From NCBI GenBank assembly GCA_020347085.1, contig CP070769.1, positions 1,643,963 through 1,650,942 on the forward strand: DNA of 6,980 nucleotides. Reading direction: 5' to 3'. Made by a program: the position numbers and the translations under genes. The notes beneath the pieces were generated by a model. The model was given only the letters and a program-made list of their open reading frames with translations. It was not told the DNA's origin and searched no databases. This DNA comes from Desulfobacterales bacterium. Lineage in GTDB: Bacteria > Desulfobacterota > Desulfobacteria > Desulfobacterales > C00003060. Positions 1 through 4,978 of this stretch are shown here, piece after piece; position 1 is the stretch's first letter, and each line of letters opens with the position of its first letter.

Positions 1-89
1 ACCAGGAGATAGTCATAGATGCCAAGTGCGTGTATGAAAAGTTAAAAGACATCAAGGATGACGAAGACCTGAGCCGGTACATTCTATGA
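1..89 (+). CDS. hslU: HslU, ATP-dependent protease ATPase subunit (3' end only)
   Basis: The frame starting at base 3 gives 28 residues before TGA (87-89) and ends in EDLSRYIL. This matches the conserved C-terminus of HslU (ClpY), the AAA+ unfoldase that feeds the HslV peptidase in the cytoplasm. In that family the extreme C-terminal tail docks into pockets on HslV and activates it, which explains why so short a piece is recognisable. The preceding VIDAKCVYEKLKDI segment also fits the family's last helix. The gene runs in from the left, so its AAA+ core is outside the window. HslV would be expected just upstream of it, but that is inference. No clear rho-independent terminator follows the stop codon. 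Confidence 0.85.
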   Translation, partial: QEIVIDAKCVYEKLKDIKDDEDLSRYIL

Positions 90-97
90 CAATTGTA

Positions 98-111
98 GAT
101 TGACGATTGAC
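98..111 (+). repeat. Two tandem GATTGAC heptamers
   Basis: GATTGAC occurs exactly twice in tandem (98-104, 105-111) directly before the inverted-repeat element. A third exact copy lies at 435-441, just beyond the element's far end, flanked by the looser heptamers GTTTGAG (428-434) and TGTAGAG (442-448). The copies on the two sides could be remains of one array split by an insertion, or a 7-bp target duplication. Confidence 0.55.
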
Positions 112-152
112 GGGCTGTTGCCCAAATAGCTGTCCAGACGACATTCAGGGAA

Positions 153-185
153 CCGCCAGGGGGACATCCTTTTTGAGGCAGGTCA
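153..185 (+). repeat. Inner inverted repeat, left arm
   Basis: This 33-base arm pairs with 337-370. Against the reverse complement of the right arm there is one mismatch (G against A, near base 160) and one missing T near base 179; the rest is identical, including the core GGGACATCCTTTTTGAGG. The pairing is far too long for chance in a 300-base region. Confidence 0.8.
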
Positions 186-316
186 ATCCTCATCCTGCTC
201 GTCAGTGGCAAATGGTATCGAACCTCACGAACCAGGCACACGCAAACGTTGCATACAAGCTGAGAAGCCTATTGTAAATGCTTCAGGACCGTATGTCGAA
301 TATGGTGCCGTTGAGG

Positions 317-329
317 GGCCTGTCAGGCC
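317..329. repeat. Palindrome GGCCTGTCAGGCC inside the element
   Basis: A perfect 6-bp inverted repeat around a single central T. It could be a protein-binding palindrome. With a one-base spacer it cannot form a tight full-length hairpin. No T-run follows, so it is not an intrinsic terminator. Confidence 0.5.
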
Positions 330-336
330 ATATCAG

Positions 337-370
337 TGACCTGACCTCAAAAAGGATGTCCCTCTGGCGG
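337..370 (-). repeat. Inner inverted repeat, right arm
   Basis: This 34-base arm is complementary to 153-185 apart from one mismatch and one extra base. Its core reads CCTCAAAAAGGATGTCCC on the + strand. Together with the outer 16-bp pair it would let a transcript fold into a two-part stem with an internal loop of 26 by 42 bases and an apical region of about 150 bases. Confidence 0.8.
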
Positions 371-478
371 CAAGAAAGCTGCGCAACACTAGCAACATCT
401 TCAAGAGAGTGGTTTGGGCAACAGCCCGTTTGAGGATTGACTGTAGAGAAGTGAGCTAAGGTGCGATGCTCAAAAAAA

Positions 479-548
479 ATACCAAATAACAAATGAGAAA
501 TACCAAATACCAAATAACAGATAACAAATGCCAAATAACCTGTATCCA
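479..548 (+). repeat. A-rich 7-bp tandem array upstream of argB (ATAMCAA)
   Basis: From 479 the sequence divides into ten consecutive heptamers, most of them one or two changes from ATAMCAA. Examples are ATACCAA at 479, 500 and 507, ATAACAA at 486 and 521, and ATGCCAA at 528; the last two (ATAACCT at 535, GTATCCA at 542) are more degenerate. The next unit in phase, ATGACTA at 549, provides the preferred argB start codon. The array has no Shine-Dalgarno-like purine block. The same strand read backwards gives a false hydrophobic peptide. Confidence 0.8.
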
Positions 549-1427
549 ATGACTAGCACCGTTGCCGACATATTAATTGAAGCCCTTCCGTATATCCGTC
601 GTTTTTACGGAAGGACCATCGTGATCAAGTATGGCGGAAGCGCCATGGTGGAGGAGGACCTGAAGGAAGGGTTTGCCCGTGACATCACGCTGATGAAATT
701 CATAGGCCTTAACCCTGTGGTGGTCCACGGCGGAGGCCCGCAGATCGGATCGGTGTTAAAGAAAATGGGGATAGACTCTGAATTCGTGGACGGCATGCGC
801 GTCACCGATGGGCCGACCATGGACGTGGTGGAGATGGTCCTCGTTGGGAAAGTCAACAAGGAGATCGTGGCACAGATTAGCCAACAGGGCGGCAAGGCGG
901 TTGGCTTGAGTGGGAAAGATGGGCGGTTCATTCTTGCCAAGAAGCTCCATCTTGTGCGCTCACAGGCGGAAGACAAGCCCCCGGAAATCATAGATATAGG
1001 CATGGTGGGTGAGGTTGAGGCCGTGAATCCGGCGATTATTCAGACCTTGGAGGACGCAGGCTTTATCCCGATTATTGCTCCGGTTGGCGTCGGCGAGTCG
1101 GGTGAGACGTATAACATCAACGCGGACTGGGTTGCCAGTAAGGTGGCTGTGGCCCTTAACGCCATGAGGCTAATCCTGCTCACGGATGTGAAAGGCCTCT
1201 TGGACCGTGAGGGCTCTCTCATATCCTCCATTAAGGCGGACGTTATTCAGGCAATGTTGAAAGATGGCACGATTTCCGAGGGGATGATTCCGAAGATGCA
1301 GTGCACCATGGAGGCCGTCCGACATGGCGTGGAAAGGGTTCACATCATCGATGGCCGCACGCCGCATGCCGTGCTCCTCGAGCTTTTTACAGACAAGGGC
1401 GTTGGAACAGAAATTGTGTCGGAGTAA
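549..1427 (+). CDS. argB: Acetylglutamate kinase, arginine-sensitive type
   Basis: The enzyme phosphorylates N-acetyl-L-glutamate with ATP, the second step of arginine synthesis, in the cytoplasm. Counting from ATG 549 (292 aa), the amino-acid-kinase fold shows KYGGSAM with the phosphate-binding lysine K27, HGGGPQIG (60-67), the substrate loop FVDGMRVT (79-86), NINAD (189-193) with the catalytic aspartate, and IPKM with K249. The N-terminal helix before IRRFYG and the C-terminal HAVLLELFTDKGVGTE are features of hexameric, arginine-inhibited kinases; the E. coli-type enzyme lacks the N-terminal helix. An in-frame ATG at 528 would add seven residues encoded wholly by the upstream heptamer array. 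I prefer 549 because family members usually have about 8-10 residues before LIEALPYI. Neither start has a Shine-Dalgarno. It is the first arg gene, with a 42-base gap to argD. Confidence 0.96.
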   Translation: MTSTVADILIEALPYIRRFYGRTIVIKYGGSAMVEEDLKEGFARDITLMKFIGLNPVVVHGGGPQIGSVLKKMGIDSEFVDGMRVTDGPTMDVVEMVLVGKVNKEIVAQISQQGGKAVGLSGKDGRFILAKKLHLVRSQAEDKPPEIIDIGMVGEVEAVNPAIIQTLEDAGFIPIIAPVGVGESGETYNINADWVASKVAVALNAMRLILLTDVKGLLDREGSLISSIKADVIQAMLKDGTISEGMIPKMQCTMEAVRHGVERVHIIDGRTPHAVLLELFTDKGVGTEIVSE

Positions 1428-1448
1428 CTAGCGAGCTATGAGCTCAAA

Positions 1449-1476
1449 ATAACTAATGACTAATAAAAAATGACAA
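1449..1476 (+). repeat. 7-bp array spanning the argD start (ATRACTA)
   Basis: Four heptamers in phase: ATAACTA (1449), ATGACTA (1456), ATAAAAA (1463) and ATGACAA (1470). The last supplies the argD start codon. ATGACTA at 1456 is identical to the unit that starts argB at 549. The rest of the 42-base gap after the argB stop (GAGCTATGAGCTC region) also shows loose 7-base spacing. Confidence 0.65.
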
Positions 1477-2672
1477 ACGAGTTCATAGAAAAGGCAGAAA
1501 AAGTCATAGCAGCCACCTATAAGCGATTCCCCATTGTTCTGACCCAAGGTGAGGGGTGCACGCTGTTCGATTCAGAGGGCGGCACGTACATGGATTTTGT
1601 GGATGGGATTGCAGTGTGCAATCTGGGGCACGCCCACCCGGGTATTGCGGAGGCTGTGGCAAACCAGGCACGCCAGTTGGTGCATGTATCAAATCTCTAT
1701 TATACTACGCCACAAATAGTCTTGGCCGAGTGGCTCGTGGAGCATTCCTTTGCAGACCGGGTTTTCTTTTGCAATAGCGGTGCGGAGGCGAATGAGGCGG
1801 CCATCAAGCTGGCACGAAAGTATTTTAAGGATCGAGGGACCCCGGAACGCTTCAGGATAATTACCATGGAAGGATCTTTTCATGGCCGCACTATGGCTAC
1901 ATTGAGTGCTACCGGCCAAGCAAAGATACACAAAGGCTTCGAACCCCTTGTGGACGGTTTTGACTTCGTCCCTTTCAACGATCTGGAGGCGGTTCAAAAA
2001 GCCGTCACAGGGGAGACTTGCGCTGTCATACTGGAACCGATTCAGGGTGAAGGGGGTGTCCAATATCCTGGCCCCGGATACTTGGAAGACTTGAGGAAAC
2101 TGTGCGACCAACAAGGATTACTCCTCATCTTTGATGAAGTGCAGACCGGAATGGGTCGGACGGGGAAGCTCTTTGCATACGAACATTTTGCAATGACACC
2201 TGATATCATGACACTGGCCAAAGCCTTGGCCAACGGGCTTCCTATGGGGGCGATGCTGGCCAGGGAAGAGGTTGCTGCGTCGTTTACGGCCGGATCTCAC
2301 GCCTCCACATTTGGCGGAACCCCGCTGGTTGCAGCAGCAGCCCTCACCGTGGTGAAGGCACTTGTGGAGGAGGGAGTCCTTCAGAACTGCGAGAGAGTTG
2401 GGGCGTATTTTAAGGATCGGCTCCTTGAACTCAAGGCAAAGTATGCCTTTATTCAGGAGGTGCGAGGCCAAGGGCTTCTGCTCGGCCTCGATCTTTCTCT
2501 TGACGGCGCCTCCGTTGTGAAGGCATGCATGGAACGAGGCTTCTTGATTAACTGCACACAGGAACATGTTCTGCGGTTTATCCCGCCGCTGATTATTCAA
2601 GAGGCACAGATAGACGCACTCATTGCGTGTTTGGATAGCATATTTGAAGAGATGACAGATGAAGCATCATGA
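1470..2672 (+). CDS. argD: Acetylornithine aminotransferase (class III, PLP-dependent)
   Basis: The enzyme transfers the amino group of glutamate to N-acetylglutamate semialdehyde, giving N-acetylornithine; some ArgD enzymes also serve lysine synthesis as succinyl-diaminopimelate aminotransferase. The 400-residue length is normal for the family. Visible landmarks are CNSGAEANEAAIKLAR (101-116, phosphate binding), FHGRT (137-141), ILEPIQGEGG (187-196), FDEVQTGMGRTG (221-232) with D222 contacting the pyridine nitrogen, LAKALANGLPMGA (249-261) with the Schiff-base lysine K251, and HASTFGG (277-283) with T280. The ATG at 1470 is chosen because the family starts close to this point and no earlier in-frame ATG is available. 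It has no Shine-Dalgarno and lies in the A-rich heptamer array. The stop overlaps argF by ATGA, which suggests translational coupling. Confidence 0.95.
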   Translation: MTNEFIEKAEKVIAATYKRFPIVLTQGEGCTLFDSEGGTYMDFVDGIAVCNLGHAHPGIAEAVANQARQLVHVSNLYYTTPQIVLAEWLVEHSFADRVFFCNSGAEANEAAIKLARKYFKDRGTPERFRIITMEGSFHGRTMATLSATGQAKIHKGFEPLVDGFDFVPFNDLEAVQKAVTGETCAVILEPIQGEGGVQYPGPGYLEDLRKLCDQQGLLLIFDEVQTGMGRTGKLFAYEHFAMTPDIMTLAKALANGLPMGAMLAREEVAASFTAGSHASTFGGTPLVAAAALTVVKALVEEGVLQNCERVGAYFKDRLLELKAKYAFIQEVRGQGLLLGLDLSLDGASVVKACMERGFLINCTQEHVLRFIPPLIIQEAQIDALIACLDSIFEEMTDEAS

Positions 2673-3583
2673 AAAAGGACCTTTTAACGCTCAGAGATTT
2701 AACTGCGGATGATTGTGAAGCGCTGTTTGAGCGGTCGTTTGAGCTAAAAAAACGAGATGCTGATGGCAGCTCCGATCGGACGCTTCAGGGTAAGACCTTG
2801 GGACTTATTTTTGACAAGCCCTCTACCCGGACGCGCGTCTCCTTTGAGGCAGCTATGGCCCAGCTTGGCGGGACCCCTCTTTTTTTGAATGCCCAGGACA
2901 CGCAACTGATCCGAAACGAGCCGATTGCTGATACGGCGCGCGCGCTGTCGAGGTATCTGGACGCCTTGGCTGTAAGGACCTATTCTCAGGACTTGCTTAA
3001 CGAGCTTGCGGCGGCGGCATCGATTCCTATCATCAATGGCTTGACCGATCTCTATCATCCCTGTCAGGTCTTGAGTGATCTCATGACCATTCTAGAGAAA
3101 AAGGGAGAGCTGGAGAACCTTAAGATTGTTTGGATTGGGGACGGAAACAATGTGGCTCATTCCTGGCTGAATGCAGCGGCCATTTTACCGCTGCACTTGG
3201 TTGTGTCGTGTCCCAAAGGATATCAGCCCGATGAGGCCATTCTTGTGGCCGCTGTGAGCGATACAAAAGGTAAAATCCATGTCATTAGTGATCCCAAAGA
3301 AGCTGTTCGGGATGCGGATGTGATTTACACAGATGTCTGGGCTAGCATGGGACAAGAGAGCGAACACGGGCTTCGAAAGAAGTTCTTTCAACCCTATCAA
3401 GTGAACCAACGCCTTGTGGCTAAAGCCAAACCGGATGTCATCGTCATGCACTGTCTGCCAGCCCACAGGGGTGAGGAGATTTCTGCTGATGTTCTTGAGG
3501 GGGCCCATTCTGTCGTGTGGGATCAGGCAGAAAACAAGCTTCACATGCACAAAGGGATACTGGAAAAGTTTATCATGGGTTAA
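2669..3583 (+). CDS. argF: Ornithine carbamoyltransferase
   Basis: The enzyme joins carbamoyl phosphate to ornithine to give citrulline, and normally acts as a cytoplasmic trimer. The 304-residue protein has the carbamoyl-phosphate site STRTR (52-56), HPCQ (130-133), the Rossmann-like VWIGDGNNVAHSW (154-166) opening the ornithine domain, the ornithine-closing DVWASMGQE (222-230, SMG at 226-228) and the catalytic HCLPAHRG (261-268). The SMG and HCLP motifs separate it from aspartate carbamoyltransferase. The DGNNVAHSW stretch is typical of anabolic ornithine enzymes. Its ATG overlaps the argD stop by four bases with only a weak upstream purine stretch, so re-initiation after argD is likely. 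A 105-base gap filled with 7-bp repeats separates it from argG. Confidence 0.96.
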   Translation: MKKDLLTLRDLTADDCEALFERSFELKKRDADGSSDRTLQGKTLGLIFDKPSTRTRVSFEAAMAQLGGTPLFLNAQDTQLIRNEPIADTARALSRYLDALAVRTYSQDLLNELAAAASIPIINGLTDLYHPCQVLSDLMTILEKKGELENLKIVWIGDGNNVAHSWLNAAAILPLHLVVSCPKGYQPDEAILVAAVSDTKGKIHVISDPKEAVRDADVIYTDVWASMGQESEHGLRKKFFQPYQVNQRLVAKAKPDVIVMHCLPAHRGEEISADVLEGAHSVVWDQAENKLHMHKGILEKFIMG

Positions 3584-3586
3584 TCC

Positions 3587-3672
3587 GGAATGCGGAATGC
3601 AGAATGCAGTAACTCGTGACCCGCAACCCGTAACTCGCAACCCGCAACGCATAACTCGTAACCCGTAACCAA
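3587..3672 (+). repeat. Double 7-bp array between argF and argG (GGAATGC, then YAACYCG)
   Basis: Two different heptamer families abut. Three units of GGAATGC type occupy 3587-3607 (GGAATGC twice, then AGAATGC). After the two bases AG come eight units of consensus YAACYCG at 3610-3665, for example TAACTCG at 3610, 3631 and 3652 and CAACCCG at 3624 and 3638. A decayed ninth unit, TAACCAA, is at 3666. The array fills nearly the whole gap and ends just before the argG Shine-Dalgarno. Confidence 0.85.
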
Positions 3673-3678
3673 CTAACC

Positions 3679-3683
3679 GGAGG
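3679..3683 (+). promoter_or_regulatory. Shine-Dalgarno of argG (GGAGG) deciding a TTG start
   Basis: GGAGG lies five bases before TTG 3689. The family-typical N-terminus begins right there, with AYSGGLDTS at residues 11-19, and no ATG or GTG sits at a suitable place, so this site fixes the TTG as the start. Confidence 0.8.
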
Positions 3684-3688
3684 CTCTT

Positions 3689-4909
3689 TTGTCAGGAGAC
3701 ATCAAGAAAATAGTCTTGGCTTATTCAGGTGGACTTGACACATCTGTCATCCTGAAGTGGCTCATCGAGATCTACAACTGCCAGGTAATCGCCTTTGTGG
3801 CTGACATGGGCCAAAAGGAAGATCTGGATGGTATAAGGGAGAAGGCCCTGGATACGGGTGCTGCCAAAGTCGTCGTAGAGGACCTAAAAGAAGGCTTTGT
3901 TGGGGACTACGTATTTCCAGCCTTTCGTGCCAATGCCCTATATGAAGGCCATTATCTCCTGGGCACTTCCCTGGCACGCCCGCTGATTGCCAAACGTCAG
4001 GTGGAGGTGGCGCACACAGAGGGAGCAGATGGGGTCAGTCATCGAGCCACAGGCAAGGGGAATGACCAGGTGAGATTTGAGCTGGCTTACCAAGCCTTAG
4101 CGCCTAAATTGAAGATCATTGCGCCCTGGCGCGAGTGGCATTTAGGCGCGCGTCAGTCGCTTATCGATTATGCGCGAGAACACGGTATTCAAGTGGCGGC
4201 GACCCAAGAAAAGCCTTATAGCATCGATCGCAACATGCTGCATGCCAGCTATGAGGGGGGTATCCTTGAAGATCCTTGGGAAAGCCCCCCGGAGGGCATG
4301 TTTACAATGACCGTGTCTCCCGTTGAAGCGCCAGACGCACCAGAGGTTGTTGAGGTGTTGTTTGAACACGGAGACCCTGTGGCAGTAAACGGCGAAAGGC
4401 TTTCTCCTGCCCAACTCCTTGCCAAGCTGAATACGCTTGGAGGTCGAAACGGCATTGGGCGCGTTGATCTGGTTGAGAACCGGTTTGTGGGGATGAAATC
4501 TCGAGGTGTGTATGAGACCCCGGGCGGAACAATCCTAAGAGTCGCCCACATGGCCCTGGAATCGATCACCATGGACCGGGAGGTCATGCACCTGCGGGAT
4601 TCATTGGTTCCTAAATACGCAGAACTCGTGTACTACGGGTTCTGGTTCTCACCGGAGATGAAGGTATTGCAGGCCATGATGGATGAAACGCAGGAAACGG
4701 TTTCAGGCACAGTGCGGTTGGAGCTTTACAAGGGAAACTGCCGTGTGTTGGGCCGCAAGTCGGAAATGTCTCTCTACCAACGCGATTTTGCGACGTTTGA
4801 AGCAGATCAGGTCTATCGCCAGCAAGATGCGGAAGGCTTTATCCGGCTCAATGCCTTAAGGCTTCGGATCCAGGCCTTGTTGAAGCAAGGGCAGGGGGGT
4901 AAGGAGTAG
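3689..4909 (+). CDS. argG: Argininosuccinate synthase (TTG start)
   Basis: The enzyme condenses citrulline with aspartate using ATP (to AMP and pyrophosphate), making argininosuccinate; members act as cytoplasmic tetramers. The 406-residue protein has the N-type ATP pyrophosphatase P-loop AYSGGLDTS (11-19), GHYLLGTSLARPLIAK (87-102), the second family signature TGKGNDQVRFE (121-131), the citrulline-binding region around SIDRNMLHASYEGGILEDP (178-196), ENRFVGMKSRGVYETPGG (263-280) and a C-terminal oligomerisation helix after SLYQRDFATFEADQVY (361-376). The length is normal for the bacterial family. Translation starts at TTG behind a strong GGAGG, which may set a lower rate than ATG. The gap to argH is 69 bases, again holding 7-bp repeats. 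Confidence 0.96.
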   Translation: MSGDIKKIVLAYSGGLDTSVILKWLIEIYNCQVIAFVADMGQKEDLDGIREKALDTGAAKVVVEDLKEGFVGDYVFPAFRANALYEGHYLLGTSLARPLIAKRQVEVAHTEGADGVSHRATGKGNDQVRFELAYQALAPKLKIIAPWREWHLGARQSLIDYAREHGIQVAATQEKPYSIDRNMLHASYEGGILEDPWESPPEGMFTMTVSPVEAPDAPEVVEVLFEHGDPVAVNGERLSPAQLLAKLNTLGGRNGIGRVDLVENRFVGMKSRGVYETPGGTILRVAHMALESITMDREVMHLRDSLVPKYAELVYYGFWFSPEMKVLQAMMDETQETVSGTVRLELYKGNCRVLGRKSEMSLYQRDFATFEADQVYRQQDAEGFIRLNALRLRIQALLKQGQGGKE

Positions 4910-4915
4910 GCAGTA

Positions 4916-4957
4916 AGCGCCCCGAACCTTTAGCCCTTAGCCTATAACCCAGAGCCC
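4916..4957 (+). repeat. 7-bp array between argG and argH (TTARCCC)
   Basis: Six heptamers in phase. The clear ones are TTAGCCC (4930), TTAGCCT (4937), ATAACCC (4944) and AGAGCCC (4951). The two before them (AGCGCCC at 4916, CGAACCT at 4923) keep only the C-rich end. The array is weaker than the argF-argG array but has the same period and the same position just before the ribosome-binding site. Confidence 0.6.
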
Positions 4958-4968
4958 AATATAAAGAC

Positions 4969-4974
4969 GAGGTG
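4969..4974 (+). promoter_or_regulatory. Shine-Dalgarno of argH (GAGGTG)
   Basis: GAGGTG lies four bases before ATG 4979 and follows the heptamer array. It supports this ATG, which opens the family-typical N-terminus MSKKPWDGRF. Confidence 0.65.
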
Positions 4975-4978
4975 TCCC

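Larger units (their letters stand above)
111..428. mobile_element. MITE-like element with 16-bp perfect terminal inverted repeats
   Basis: The left end CGGGCTGTTGCCCAAA (111-126) is the exact reverse complement of the right end (413-428). A second inverted pair lies inside (153-185 against 337-370). Between the two pairs are dissimilar spacers of 26 and 42 bases, and the central region (186-336) is unique. There is no transposase gene and no long open frame, so if this is mobile it is a non-autonomous or decayed element of about 318 bp. GATTGAC flanks both sides (105-111 and 435-441). Each terminal repeat is also a small hairpin (GGGC, TGTT loop, GCCC). I do not recognise the repeat as belonging to a named insertion-sequence family. 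An alternative is a transcribed long-range RNA hairpin with a regulatory or processing role. Confidence 0.45.
90..548. other. hslU-argB intergenic region, no gene
   Basis: This gap of about 460 bases holds no convincing protein gene on either strand. In order it contains two GATTGAC heptamers (98-111), the inverted-repeat element (111-428), a further GATTGAC copy (435-441), a short stretch ending in an A-run (449-478), and the A-rich heptamer array that reaches argB. I looked for an ARG-box-like palindrome, a T-rich intrinsic terminator and a spaced -35/-10 pair. The only hint is TTGACT at 437-442, and no acceptable -10 follows at 16-18 bp. Whether argB has its own promoter here or is read through from hslU cannot be decided from the sequence. 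Confidence 0.7.

Noticed and set aside
112..126. GGGCTGTTGCCC as an intrinsic terminator of hslU
   Set aside because: The stem is only four base pairs and is followed by AAATAG on the + strand, not a T-run.
151..339. Plus-strand open frame through the left arm and centre of the element (reads RQGDILFEAG)
   Set aside because: It has a stop at 127-129, no credible start codon and no recognisable domain. The resemblance to the minus-strand reading of the right arm (RQRDILFE) follows from the inverted repeat.
437..470. Possible promoter with TTGACT at 437-442
   Set aside because: The best -10-like hexamers (TAAGGT at 457, GATGCT at 465) have poor sequence and wrong spacing (14 and 22 bases).
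283..549. Minus-strand open frame of 88 codons with an apparent hydrophobic N-terminal helix
   Set aside because: The hydrophobic stretch is only the reverse translation of the A-rich heptamer array, and the rest is the right arm and centre of the inverted-repeat element. No ribosome-binding site and no recognisable family.
479..555. Heptamer arrays as a CRISPR array
   Set aside because: The units are 7 bases, directly adjacent and degenerate; there are no spacers of 30 bases or so and no cas genes.
605..1003. Long minus-strand frame inside argB
   Set aside because: It lies fully antisense to a well-conserved gene; its composition follows from the argB codons and no domain is seen.
2118..2600. 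Minus-strand frame of 160 codons inside argD
   Set aside because: Antisense shadow of argD, without a Shine-Dalgarno or recognisable motif.
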